Assembly (NCBI GenBank): GCA_029204225.1
Contig: CM055106.1
Coordinates: 23,522,801-23,579,118, forward strand
DNA: 56,318 bases
DNA from: Diphasiastrum complanatum
Taxonomy: Eukaryota; Streptophyta; Lycopodiopsida; Lycopodiales; Lycopodiaceae
Reading direction: 5' to 3'
The notes under the pieces were generated by a model. That model was not told where the DNA came from. It did not search any database and worked only from the letters and a program-made list of their open reading frames with translations. Positions 1 through 10,265 of this stretch are shown piece after piece. A program made the translations under genes and the position numbers. How positions within the stretch are numbered: the first letter of the stretch is position 1; each line of letters begins with the position of its first letter.

Positions 1-480
1 TTGGATTTTGAATCAAATAATCATATTAACTCTCGCCAAGCTACTCAAAAATACCTATATTGAGTTTGACGGAGGTTGGTTTGTAGACCATTTTTTTTAG
101 TCAAATGAGAGTTTAGCTCTAGGCCACATTGGGAACCTTGAACTCTCCCATATATAAGTTGGGGCTTCTCTATATCCTCTATCCCCTGGTACTAGCCCTT
201 TTGGGGGTTAGACGGATGGCGGGTGGCTAGTCAAATGGGGTTGGGATCCCAGTATGCGGCTCGCGTGGGTACGTGTGTGTGCGTGGCCTTGAAGCCCAAA
301 TTCTTTACACACATAAGTGCAAGCCATCCATCAAATGGGGTTAGACGGATGGCGGGTGGCTAGTCAAATGGTTTTCCACGTGGTAGCTTGCGAACCCTAC
401 CTCTCTCTCTCTCTCTCTCTCTCTCGCTCTCTCTCTCTAGCCCACTATCCCTACACAACAGTTTAAGAGGATATTTGTTT
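1..480. repeat. Interspersed repeat remnant, LTR-like
   Basis: Non-coding. A 32-bp string beginning GTTAGACGGATGG occurs twice (about 208-239 and 339-370), so there is a short internal duplication. The reverse complement of about 180-290 matches 45860-45970, sharing the GGGCTAGTACCAGGGGA block and the TAGCCACCC block. A TATA-like CATATATAAG near 150 and a pyrimidine tract at 401-438 suggest a piece of an LTR, but no PBS or partner LTR was found. Confidence 0.5.
401..438. repeat. (CT)n microsatellite, interrupted
   Basis: About 19 CT units with one CG interruption. It is the shortest of the long CT/GA tracts in the window. Confidence 0.95.
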
Positions 481-2080
481 TTACTTTTTGTTTGTGCATA
501 CAACCATATATTTGTATAAAGCATTGCTAGTTCCATGGGCTACAATGTTGAAATTTGACATTCAACATTGCCCTTCATGCTTTATTTTCATGACATTGTT
601 CATAATGTTCGTTGTCGTCGTGTGACATCCTTAATAAAACTTCCCCTTTACATTTCATTTTGTAGAGGATCATACTTTTATGCAAATTATATTAATTTTT
701 TATATTAAATTCTAAATAAAAATCGTGTATGATTGTATCTATATACATTTCTCATGTCAAAATTTTAAAAAATCACTCAATAAACAAGATTAAAGGCTTT
801 AGCAAAGAACGTAGATTGATCATAGCCGCCGGCACTAGAATTTTGATGGATCAAGGCTGGTAGCCCTACAAGTTCATTAAACTTCCACGAAGCCTAGACC
901 ACAATAGACACATGGAAGTTAAATTTTGAAACTTTGAAAGTCCAAAGTTTGGAATTAGATTATAACATTTATGGAAAGTGGATGCTTCTAAGTTGGAAGC
1001 TGGCAAATTGACCCATTGTTCAAGCTAAATTTAACAGCACAAATAGTTAGTCTTTGTTTGTTTTTAGCAATTTCTTGACTGTATTGCTTTATGTGAGATA
1101 AGGGTGCACCCCCTCGGAAGGCCCCGTTCTCAGGTCTTATTACCCCTTGTGAGGTACAATCGGGATGCTAGCCTCATGCTTCTCACAACTGGGAAGGCAC
1201 ATGTCCTTATTTGCAACAACTTGAAATTTTGTTTTGAAAACGACTATATGCCATTGCAAGAATTGATGAGCATATGGGAAGCGGGGGAAATCTGTGTGTG
1301 CACCACTATTTTGCAATATGCAAGAATTTGAAAGCATAATATGACAAAGGTAGTGCGTGACTGTTGTAGGCCGGCATCCCATTGTCTATTGTCATTAAAT
1401 CCAATACCGACACCAATTATTTGGATTTTTCCAATGCTTGTGGAAAACTTTTTTTCAACCTAACACAAAACCTATAAAAAATAAACAAAGCCTACTATTT
1501 TATATGGAGAAGGCTAAAAAAAAGTATGTCAATAAGACTCAAATTTTTATACCAAGCCTTATAAGGCATTTATCTTTTTTCATTACGATTTAAATTGATT
1601 CAAACTTTGTGTGATGTAATAATCAATATGAACATGTTAAATTTGTAAATTTTGATTAATTTATGAATTTAATGATGATTAAAAATACTTGTATGGTTTT
1701 TGTATTTAACAAGAATTTATATGACATGCACTTTGTTAAAATTTTATAACGGGTCAATCAAATAATGTATTAAAGTTTAGAGCCAAACTAATGATTTTAA
1801 AAATCTTAAACTCAAAAATAATAACTATTAATTTATATGAAAATGAAAACCTATAGTTTAATATTTGATAGGCTCATACCTTATAAGCACTCAAACATGT
1901 AATTTACTAAAACGTAATGCCAAGTCTTCAATTTTTCTTTGTATTTTGGATGCATCTCCAAAGGAGTAATTTGTTTGCAAGTGGAATGCCACTCGTATTA
2001 TCCAAAATTCTCATCCTTGACTAAAAGCACCAACGATTTTGTTCATAATTTATGAAAGAAAAAAAATTTCAGACTTGACA
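481..2080. other. AT-rich spacer, no supported gene
   Basis: No ORF with recognisable domains. Two overlapping ORFs of 75-80 codons on opposite strands near 1104-1382 look like chance. A short GC-rich string with GGAAGGCCCC near 1116 resembles the hairpin clusters at 2085 and 3425. Confidence 0.6.
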
Positions 2081-2084
2081 TTAC

Positions 2085-2190
2085 GTGGTGGACGTGAGCC
2101 TCGGGCCTTCCATGTAGGTCAGGGCCCTGCCCTTGAGTTCGGGCAAGGGCCCTCCCTGCAAGGAAGGCCCTTGCACCGGGGCCTTCCAAC
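2085..2190. repeat. GC-rich hairpin cluster (GGAAGGCCC family), left
   Basis: A GC-rich block in AT-rich surroundings. 2143-2155 pairs with 2162-2174 as a 13-bp stem with one mismatch and a 6-base loop. Several further GGGCCTTCC and GGAAGGCCC strings lie beside it. A related block lies at 3425-3510, on the other side of the small secreted-protein gene. Confidence 0.8.
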
Positions 2191-2397
2191 CCCCCTACCA
2201 ATCTATATGATAGGCTATTTTCAATGGATTATAGGTTTTTGACTGCTGGATTCTTCCAATATAAGTGTCATACTGCATCTCACTCTTTTCACCTTTGTAC
2301 ACGCTTGGGTGGCTTATCTTCATTGATCTGATCTGTTCATAGGGCTGGTACAGATTCCCTACTCATCTCTCTTTGGACAATAATTTTCTAAAAGCTA

Positions 2398-2931
2398 ATG
2401 GCTGTTTTTGCACTCACGCACATAAAGAATAGCTTACTGCTAGTTATTGCTCTCATTTTGCTATTCTCTATATTTTTGGTGCATGCAACTCGACCAGCTC
2501 TACAATCAATGCAGGATACAACTTTAACCAAGGGTCCGAGTGGAATTAATGATGATAATACTCCTACTCATGTTCCGGGTGCCATTGATAAGCCTCCTGG
2601 TCTTGTCAATATTATGGTGCTCATGTTCCGGCCATTGATAATCTTCCTGCTCCTGTCAATGTTCCGGCCAGTGATGATCCTCCTGCTGATGTTTCGGCCA
2701 GTGATAATTCTCCTGAAGATGTTCCGGCCGCTGATAATCCTCCTGATTAAAGTAATGATAATCTCGATCAAAGTAATGGCAATCCTGATCAAGGCAATGA
2801 GGCTGTGGATGATCAAGGCAATGAGGCTGTGGATGATCAAGGCAATGCTTAATGATAATACATCTGATAATCCGAAGGACGGTTCGTCATCCCAGTCATT
2901 GACAATGCTGGATCACGCCGGTAGCCGTTGA
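2398..2931 (+). CDS. Small secreted repeat protein, probably frameshifted
   Basis: An open frame of 177 codons. Residues 1-30 form a clear signal peptide: a short polar start, a Leu/Ile-rich core and an HATRP-type cleavage region. The next ~35 residues are hydrophilic and end in a His-Val-Pro-Gly unit. From about 2615 the open frame becomes an unlikely Met/Leu/Ile/Phe-rich repeat. In the -1 frame the same DNA encodes four or five 10-residue units of the type VPASDDPPAD, then an acidic Asn/Gln/Asp repeat. The final 25 residues are polar again in the first frame. I infer that the ancestral product was a secreted Pro/Asp repeat protein and that a 1-base loss (or 2-base gain) near 2610-2620 broke it. 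A TATA-like AATATAAG lies near 2258. The family is not recognised; a peptide-hormone precursor or cell-wall protein is possible. Confidence 0.55.
   Translation: MAVFALTHIKNSLLLVIALILLFSIFLVHATRPALQSMQDTTLTKGPSGINDDNTPTHVPGAIDKPPGLVNIMVLMFRPLIIFLLLSMFRPVMILLLMFRPVIILLKMFRPLIILLIKVMIISIKVMAILIKAMRLWMIKAMRLWMIKAMLNDNTSDNPKDGSSSQSLTMLDHAGSR
2785..2848 (+). repeat. 24-bp tandem duplication inside the repeat protein
   Basis: The unit GGCAATGAGGCTGTGGATGA plus TCAA occurs twice in tandem and starts a third time before changing. Being a multiple of three it preserves frame. It sits at the end of the region encoding the 10-residue repeats. Confidence 0.85.
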
Positions 2932-3424
2932 AGCTTTTGCTACAAAAAATTCTTGAAGCTTGACAAATGTTTTTTCCTTGTGGATAAGGAACGAGTAGCG
3001 TAAATGGAAAATGCTATCAGGCACCTTTAATTGGCTGTCCCTGTAGAATAGAAACAAAAAATTTGCAATGTACCTTTTTATTTTGAATTTGAACGTAGGA
3101 ACTAAGTCTTCTTATCATTTCCTATATAGGAAAAATGTCAAATTTTTTAATTTCTTAGTTTTGTTAGTTAAAATGTGGATTTGGACCCTTTCTAACTACT
3201 TAATGTTGTGTGCTCTCGTCTTCTTTGTGTTTTGGAGGCACCTCCACTAGCACAATTTTTAACCACAATTTGTATTTAGAAAAGTTAGTTGTCTTACTAA
3301 AATTTTTTGCTGGAATCCACCATGATAGCTGGATTACTAGCTCATTCTCCCAGAATGAGCACCATTCATACTAGCTATTCAGCCAGAATGCCACCCTTGA
3401 CAGCTACCCTTGCACCCCATCATT
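2932..3424. other. Downstream spacer, no gene
   Basis: AT-rich sequence after the repeat-protein stop. It may contain the 3' untranslated region, but no clear AATAAA-type signal is visible close to the stop. A 60-codon ORF at 3068-3250 is hydrophobic and unsupported. Confidence 0.5.
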
Positions 3425-3510
3425 ATGCAGGGGAAGGCCTCTATCCCTCGGGCCTTCCGTGCTTGCCCGAGGGCTCCCAGCACTGAAGGCCCTCATGCAG
3501 GGCCTTCCCC
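3425..3510. repeat. GC-rich hairpin cluster (GGAAGGCCC family), right
   Basis: Two perfect 9-bp stems: 3445-3453 with 3465-3473, and 3485-3493 with 3499-3507 around a 5-base loop. It shares CCTCGGGCCTTCC with the block at 2085-2190. Confidence 0.8.
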
Positions 3511-4385
3511 CCCACGAAATCCTTTTTCCTAGTTAAAAAATGCATGTGCATCAATTGCATCTAGGGAAAACCTTATTTTCCTTAGATACATTTCTACTAT
3601 TTCTAAATTAGAATTTCTTTTCCTAGTTTTACAAAATGTATGTGTCTCAATTTCATATAGGAAATTGTTTTATTTCCAATATACATTTTAAATTATAAAA
3701 TAGTTGTCTTAGATATTATAACCCCACTCATATTTCCTATCCTCATTAACATTAACTGGTGATAGGCTAGTATTTTTTATAACATGGGCATCGACACTTT
3801 GTTTTTATTAGCCCCGTATAGCAATTAACATGCTCACAACTTCTAGAACTAAATAGTCAAATGAAGGTGTCCAAAGATTTGTAGCCCCTGCCTAGATCCA
3901 AAAGGTTACAAATTTTTGGTCCTTTTATTTTTTTAAGAGAAAAAAAAGAACATTTTCAAAAGGCACCATTGACTTCGTTAAGAGTAGAGGGTTGATGGGG
4001 ACACTCCCTTAGATATGGCCTCAACAATGTTGACATTTGGACTGCGTCGTGGACATCAAAGATCATTTTGAAGGTATTTTGAGGGCTAGATTTTGTTGAA
4101 CATTAAGGTGAAAGGTAAAATCATTTTCATAAGCATCAATTTCACCCTCAAGTTAAAAAGTAAAACATCAAGAATTTACAAATATTTTTTTACTACTGGG
4201 CATTGCAGCAAGGTTGAAATGTTATATTAAAGCAACTCAAAAAATGGATAAGAATCATGGTGCCTCTGAAGAAACAAAGTCTTTCTAGTGCCAAAGCCTT
4301 GCTAGCTCTCCACTCCGATTTTGACAGAAAAGACACAATTCATGATTAGTTGGAGATGTTTAATCTTTCTAATCTGGAAGTTACA
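3511..4385. other. AT-rich spacer, nothing recognised
   Basis: No ORF, repeat or RNA gene could be supported here. Confidence 0.5.
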
Positions 4386-5353
4386 TGATGCGACACGAAA
4401 ATGTTCACGAACTATATACTTTCTGTTTGATGCATAATATCAGAAAATGACAAAAAAAATACAAAATACAATTCCGCCTGTGAGCGAGACAATTTTGTAG
4501 AGGATCTGTAGATCCAGAAGTCCGCTAGTAAGTGAGACATTATTCATGAGAGAACTGTATTTCTCTCACGCCAATGCACTGTGTGGATCTATCGCACAGT
4601 GCTTGAAAAATCAAAAAGATCAATAGACAATATTGTAGCTGTTGTGCACATATTATTCTGAATGATTGTATGAGCTTGAATGTATTTTTGTCTGCTACAA
4701 TTTGTGTATCTGATTCACTTGTTTATTCAATTTCGCACTTTGGTTTAATTTTATTGAATGCTATATTAATCTGTTAACGTAGATCAGCAGTGTCTATCTA
4801 CACTCTAAAGGATTGTAGGAATGATATAGCCAGCAGTGACCAGCAATCATATCTGAATTCTTGACGAACTGATTTTGTTCGCGAATGCTTTCGCCTCGTG
4901 TTTCGCTTTGCTTTGCTTCGCAATCTTTTGGCTATAAGCGTAAATCAATTTCAGAGCTCAATTTAGTTTCGTTTCGTTTCGTCTCGTCTTGTTACAAAGC
5001 CTGATTGATTTTTTCGTGAATTCTTCTCTTTCATCTAATTTCGATGCGTTTCATTTCGTTTCACGATCTCTATGCTTCCAGCATGAATCAATGTCAGAGC
5101 TCATTTAAGTTTCGCTTTGCTTTGCTTTGCTTCGCTTCGCTTCGTTTCACTTCGCTTCGTTTCGTTTTCGTCTAGATTTCGTCTCGTTTCGTTTCATTGT
5201 GTTATAGAGCCCGATTGATCCAACACAAATTATTCTCAAATAGAAATAATTTGAGTTTTGTGAAACTGTTCGCGAATCGTTCGAGCCTTTTATCAGTTTG
5301 TCATCAGAGTTCTAGCTGGAATTTGCATTTTCTAAGTGCAATTTTTTGCATCA
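4386..5353 (+). repeat. 5' LTR of the outer (older) copia element; left edge approximate
   Basis: The right edge is set by the PBS at 5355-5367. The block CCGCCTGTGAGCGAGAC near 4475 resembles CCGCCAATGAGCGAGAC in the LTR at 33692-34458, so the two families are related. The left edge is a guess because no partner LTR was found. The right third is made of degenerate TTTCG/TTTGC pentamers. Confidence 0.55.
4870..5214 (+). repeat. Two-copy duplication with (TTTCG/TTCGC)n inside the LTR
   Basis: Two units share the anchors 'ATCAAT(T/G)TCAGAGCTCA', then a TTTCG/TTTGC/TTCGC pentamer run, then 'TGTTA(C/T)A(A/G)AGCC(T/C)GATTGAT'. The first unit ends near 5008 and the second near 5214. The pentamer run is longer in the second unit. 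Confidence 0.75.
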
Positions 5354-5354
5354 G

Positions 5355-5367
5355 TGGTATTAGAACC
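5355..5367 (+). other. Primer-binding site (initiator-Met-like) of the outer copia element
   Basis: TGGTATTAGAACC is close to the copia consensus TGGTATCAGAGC. It lies just after the LTR end and about 100 bases before the gag ATG at 5469. Confidence 0.75.
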
Positions 5368-5612
5368 TACCTTGTCATAGTTGACATAGCCGAAAAGCTA
5401 TCAGATCTAGGAGGCTAAGCATTCAAACAAAGAACCATTAACAGGTGAAAACGCAAATTCAGAAGCAATGGCTTCAATCAGTAGCATACAATCCAGGATC
5501 TGTACAGTTCTGGATTCATCAGGATCTAACTTTCTAGCATGGAAGGTAAAGACCTTGTTGATACTAGGGGTGAAGGAATATTCCCCTGGGTTGATGGCAC
5601 CAAGGAGATGCC

Positions 5613-5617
5613 TACAA
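5613..5617. repeat. Target-site duplication TACAA, left copy
   Basis: TACAA lies directly before the left LTR and again at 9815-9819 directly after the right LTR. The 5-bp length is usual for copia integration. Confidence 0.93.
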
Positions 5618-6318
5618 TGTGAAAGTACTGTACTTTAGGACCATAAATGAATCTACAAAAGATCCACAAGAGTGATTGGATGCTTGCTTAACAATCTATC
5701 AAAAAACTAGACACAAAAAAGTTGATCTAGATTGGCAATTTGACAAACAACAAGCATTAACAATCAAAAGCATTGATAAACATTGAAATACGAGCCCACA
5801 CGTGTGTACTACAGGCTGTAGTACGGCCTTCAACCTGAGAAACAAGTAGAAATTGATTTGGTTTCATTTGGATCACAAAAACTCAATGTACATAGTGAAC
5901 TAGCTTGAGATTGCCAATGAGCTCCAAAAATTTTCTATCTTCTCACTATGGAGAGAGGGAATACATAGCAAATTCGACTTCCTTCTTGAAGTTAGGTGGA
6001 TTTCCAGCATGTAATAAGGAAGTTAACTCACTCTCCTTGACCTAAAATGAAACCCTAGTCTATTTCCTAGAGTTATGCTTGGTAGGTAGCTAGTTGGTCA
6101 AATTTTCACCTTAAACTTAGGTGTAGGTCCTATAAAGTAGGGATGACCACCAAATAGACATGACCAACTCTCTTGACTTGAACTAACCTACATTAGGATG
6201 GGTTTCCCATGTGGCATCATGGCCTCACATGTGTGGGACCCACTTGTGTACACAATTTACACTATTCTACATGGTTTTTGATCAAGCTAGATTTGCCAAT
6301 TTTTGGCAATTCTTCACA
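5618..6318 (-). repeat. 3' LTR of the nested copia element
   Basis: 701 bp, direct copy of 9114-9814. Substitutions relative to the other LTR include AATGAATC/AATGGATC near 5650 and GATAAACATT/GATAAAAATT near 5775. Confidence 0.95.
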
Positions 6319-6379
6319 CTCCTCCTCAAATTTAGCTTGATCTATTTACAACTCTCTTGATAGATGAATGAAAGCTTTT

Positions 6380-7045
6380 AGAAGTGTCTAAAAAATCCAG
6401 CTACAAACAAGGAACTTTTGAGACTCCAATAGAGAATGATGTCCATGAAGGATCTTTCACCACCTCTTAGAGAATTCCTTACAAGATGTTCCATAAATGT
6501 GTCTATATACATGTAGCACACTTTAAAACTAAACATCATGCCAAGCCATGGATTCCAAGGCATTTTGTGCACTTGAAGATACATCAATTAAAATATTAAG
6601 TGCATAAATAATGTTGCCAAAGACAACTTGTCTTGCTTGATCCATTTGATTGAGCCTAGATGGCTCCATCTTGATACTCAAGGTTCTCCTTGGAGTCCTC
6701 GGGTCTTGAGCCTGATCCTCCACTTGACTTGACTCCAAAACATCAATGAATTGAATAATGTGTTGATCCAAAGGTGCTTCTTCAAGTTTACAAATCTTCC
6801 ACTCTTGAAAGATCACATTTCCACCATTGACAAATTCTTTGGTTGAAAACAAGTAGATTCTACAATCTCTACTTGAAGAGCAAAACACTACCATTATTCC
6901 TATCATTGAAATAGGATAATCTTTGGTCCTTACATTGGAATGATCATGTTCAAAGCATGTGGACCCAAATATTTTCAATACAAATGATGTTTCATCTTCT
7001 ATGACACTATTCGAACTATTACAAAAATAGTTATCCAATGAAATT
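6380..7045 (-). pseudogene. Copia integrase C-terminal remnant
   Basis: Read on minus from about 7045 this shows the FGSTCFEHDHSNVRTKD region, an I-G-I-M-V-V-F string and KEFVNGGNVIFQE, which match the C-terminal part of copia integrases (after the catalytic core) and the linker toward RT. The join to the upstream protease/pre-integrase segment is abrupt at about 7040. The remaining linker (to about 6380) is broken by stops and shifts. The RT never starts before the purine tract and LTR. Confidence 0.8.
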
Positions 7046-7793
7046 GCTTTATCAACAACAAATGTTTAAATCTTCCATGTTTAAATCCCTTTGCAATGCA
7101 AACATCATTCTTCAAGATGAAGCAAACACCATGCTTAAAGTGTACATCCAAACCACTCTCTAAGAGTAGACCAACACTAAGCATATTCTTGGTGATTGAT
7201 GGCACATAAAGGACATTTTCTAGATCCATGCATTTTGAGGATTCTAGATACAAAGAGATGGTGCCAACACCATCTATCCTACACTCTTCATCATTTGCAG
7301 TAAAGACAAACTTTTTAGCATCATTGAATGAGTGTAAGGTTGAGAAAAAGTCATTTTCACAAGACATGTGGGAGCTAGCCCCACTGTCGATCCACCAATT
7401 GTCTCTTGAATTGCTATTGCTTGTTGGTGAGGATGTAGATGCCATCAAGAATACATCTACTTCATCCTCCTCCTCCTCCTTTGCAAGGTTTCCTTGTTTG
7501 TCCTCCTCCACTTGTGCTCTTAGCCTCTCGTAGCATTCAGATGCATAATGCCCCTTCTTTCCACAAAAGAAGCATTTTTGCTTTGACTTGTCCTTTGAAC
7601 TTGATGCATCATCCTCTTCTTTGGCCTCCTTTGGATGCTTCTTCTTTCCATTGGTCTTCTTTTTGCCCTTGAATGAGAAATTGGCTTTCTCATCACCAAC
7701 CTGCAAAGACAAGGAACTCATCCTAGATTTTGCATGGAGCATCCTACACTCTTCAGCCACTAATACACTGTGAAGTTTTTCTATAGTTGGCAA
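6999..7793 (-). pseudogene. Copia gag C-terminus, zinc knuckle and protease
   Basis: A 264-codon open stretch. A Lys-rich segment precedes a CCHC zinc knuckle (CFFCGKKGHYASEC, spacing C-x2-C-x4-H-x4-C), which binds the RNA genome. An acidic linker follows, then the aspartic protease active site in WWIDSGASSHM. The segment then enters the region before integrase (VLYVPSITKNMLSVG) and breaks off at the deletion point near 7040. It is one base out of frame with the gag N-terminal part (7781-8308). Confidence 0.88.
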
Positions 7794-8308
7794 AGTGTCT
7801 TGGATGGCAAAACTTGGACCAAATTTGCAAAGTCATCTCCTAGACCATTAAGGACAATTTGTACAAGCTCTCCATCATGAATCTTCTCTCCAATGAAAGC
7901 CAACTCCCTATTTAGAGACTTGATTCTGAGTACATAATCTTGTGCACTCTCCTCACTTCTCCTCATGCTTTGCAAAATTTGATTTCTAAGCATAAGAACT
8001 CTAGAAGTGTTGCTAGACTCATAGATTGATTTCAAAGACTCCCAAGCCTCTTTAGCATTAGTACAAGCTGATACTTCTCTCAACAAATCATTGCTCACAT
8101 TCATTTTCACACATTGAAGTGCAAGCCTAGATCTCTTCTTGTATCTAGCTAACTCCTGTGCACCTAGAGGTTCATCTTCATCTTCAATCAAGAACTCATA
8201 AAGGTCTTGGAGCACTAAGAGTGACTCCATTCTAACCTTCCAAATAGCATAATTTGTAGAATTCAACCTCTCACTAGCTTCTAGAAGGTATGCTCCAGCA
8301 GATCCCAT
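7781..8308 (-). pseudogene. Copia gag N-terminal/capsid part
   Basis: The likely start is the Met of MGSAGAYLLEASERLNSTNY at 8308. The LNSTNYAIWKVRMES motif and the SLKSIYE...VLMLRNQILQSMRR helices match copia gag (DUF4219/UBN2 type). The frame runs into a shift near 7800 and continues in the 6999-7793 segment. A close relative of this gag starts at 53010 on minus, and a more distant one near 46380. Confidence 0.88.
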
Positions 8309-9100
8309 CTTACTAGTGACTTCTACAAACAAGAAATAGATTTGATTGACTTGAAACTCACAAAGGTCTCACACTTGCAGTGTTTCACTCAAATTTGATT
8401 TCTAATCCAACAAATGGACTTATAATCACAGTTCTATCACTCCCTCACAAAGCTGGAATGAAGATAAGATGAAGTGAAAACTACTTTCAAACAAATCTTG
8501 CCAAGAAATGGATTTGATTGTCTCTAGAAACTCACTAAGGTATCTCTCTTGTAGTTTTTCACTCAAATTAGATTTCTAATCCAACAAATGGACTTATAAT
8601 CTCAGTTCTAGCACTCCCTCACAAAGTTGGAATGAAGATAAGATGATGTGAAATCTACTTACAATCAAATCTTGCCAAATTTGGCTATTTTTGGACAAAA
8701 AAATGACTTAATCTCTTTCTTCCTTCTTGGTGTACTTTCAAGACCTGTTTTTAACCTTAATAGGACTTGATCTCAGCCTAGATTAATTAGATTCCATGAA
8801 ACAAATTCAAATCTAATCAATGGCAAATGATCTTGGTAGATTATCCTAGGATCTCCACCAAAAATTACACCAATAGCTCACAAATTGAGTTTTTTTGGAT
8901 AAAATGAATACCATGCATTAAATGCAGGTTCAGAGGTGCCCACACATGTGGACAGTACGGATTTGGACCCCTACCAAGTTTGGGATCAAATCTCCTCACC
9001 AAAATCAAGATTCTAGCTTGCCCTCTCAATACTAGCTTTTAGCACCAAAACTTGCTAAAAATGGATTTGCATTAGATCAATGGATTATGCTCTTGTACTT

Positions 9101-9113
9101 GGCTCTGATACCA
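9101..9113 (-). other. Primer-binding site of the nested element
   Basis: On minus it reads TGGTATCAGAGCC, directly inside the 5' LTR. The plus strand shows GGCTCTGATACCA. Confidence 0.92.
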
Positions 9114-9814
9114 TGTGAAAGTACTGTACTTTAGGACCATAAATGGATCTACAAAAGATCCACAAGAGTGATTGGATGCTTGCTTAACAATCTATCAAAA
9201 AACTAGACACAAAAAAGTTGATCTAGATTGGCAATTTGACAAACAACAAGCATTAACAATCAAAAGCATTGATAAAAATTGAAATACGAGCCCACACGTG
9301 TGTAATACAGGCTATAGTACGGCCTTCAACCTGAGAAACAAGTAGAAATTGATTTGGTTTCATTTGGATCACAAAAACTCAATGTACATAGTGAACTAGC
9401 TTGAGATTGCCAATGAGCTCCAAAAATTTTCTATCTTCTCACTATGGAGAGAGGGAATACATAGCAAATTCGACTTCCTTCTTGAAGTTAGGTGGATTTC
9501 CAGCATGTGATAAGGAAGTTAACTCACTCTCCTTGACCTAAAATGAGACCCTAGTCTATTTCCTAGAGTTATGCTTGGTAGGTAGCTAGTTGGTCAAATT
9601 TTCACCTTAAACTTAGGTGTAGGTCCTATAAAGTAGGGATGACCACCAAATAGACATGACCAACTCTCTTGACTTGAACTAACCTACATTAGGATGGGTT
9701 TTCCATGTGGCATCATGGCCTCACATGTGTGGGACCCACTTGTGTACACAATTTACACTATTCTACATGGTTTTTGATCAAGCTAGATTTGCCAATTTTT
9801 GGCAATTCTTCACA
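9114..9814 (-). repeat. 5' LTR of the nested copia element
   Basis: 701 bp, bounded by TGTGAAAG and CTTCACA; pair of 5618-6318. Confidence 0.95.
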
Positions 9815-9819
9815 TACAA
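9815..9819. repeat. Target-site duplication TACAA, right copy
   Basis: Matches 5613-5617. The outer gag frame resumes immediately after it. Confidence 0.93.
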
Positions 9820-10265
9820 CAACAGGCAAAGAGCTACGCGAATGGAGGGAGAACAATGACAAGGCAGTAGCCTTGTTATCATCATCCATCGAGGATAGCC
9901 TCACACTTGACCTGACTACACTCTCTAAAGCAAAAGAGATGTGGCATACACTATTCACGAAATTTCAAACGAGATCACACAGTCAGATAATGATGCTTGA
10001 GGATCAACTGACAAACTTGCACTGGGATGGCAAAGATCTCACTTCTTTTGTAAGGAAGATGAAGGATCTGTTCCTTTCACTACACAATTTCTGGAGCAAA
10101 AAATACAGTGTCAGCAGAGAAGCACCTCACTTATCTATTGAGAGCCTTACCTAGATCCTTCCAAACAACCAGAACTCTGCTAGCAAAGGATCCTATAATG
10201 ACTCTCGAAAAGGCAATTGTCGAGATTCAAGAGGAAGTCAAGGCACATGACAATGGCCCCATTCT

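Larger units (their letters stand above)
5618..9814 (-). mobile_element. Nested Ty1/copia element, internally deleted, minus strand
   Basis: A complete insertion of 4197 bp: 701-bp LTRs at 5618-6318 and 9114-9814, both bounded by TGTGAAAG and CTTCACA, and TACAA duplications outside. By eye the LTRs differ at 7 positions (about 1%), all substitutions. The PBS, read on minus, is TGGTATCAGAGCC at about 9101-9113. The purine tract next to the other LTR, read on minus, is TTGAGGAGGAG. The interior runs gag, zinc knuckle, protease, then jumps to the integrase C-terminal part. The integrase catalytic core, RT and RNase H are missing, so it is non-autonomous and must have moved with enzymes supplied by a relative. 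It disrupts the outer gag. Confidence 0.95.
5469..10265 (+). pseudogene. Copia gag of the outer element, split by a nested insertion
   Basis: The N-terminal part (5469-5612) encodes a start Met, an LDSSGSNFLAWK motif typical of copia gag and a short continuation. The frame resumes after the inserted element at about 9820 with a WRENNDKA string, then a KAKEMWHTLFTKF helix and a MLEDQL stretch, as in the UBN2-type gag capsid domain. After a stop at 10152 the gag-like reading goes on to about 10265 with LEKAIVEIQEEVKAHD. No zinc knuckle, protease, integrase or RT follows, so the element is truncated downstream. Frameshifts near 5590 and 10130 also mark it as dead. The two halves are separated exactly by the 5618-9814 element and its TACAA duplication. 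Confidence 0.85.

Noticed and set aside
7228-7773. Plus-strand ORFs of 61-101 codons
   Set aside because: They are antisense shadows of the zinc knuckle and protease region on minus.
5469-10265. Reading the outer gag as a spliced gene with a 4.2-kb intron
   Set aside because: The interruption has LTRs, a PBS and a target-site duplication, so it is a retrotransposon insertion.
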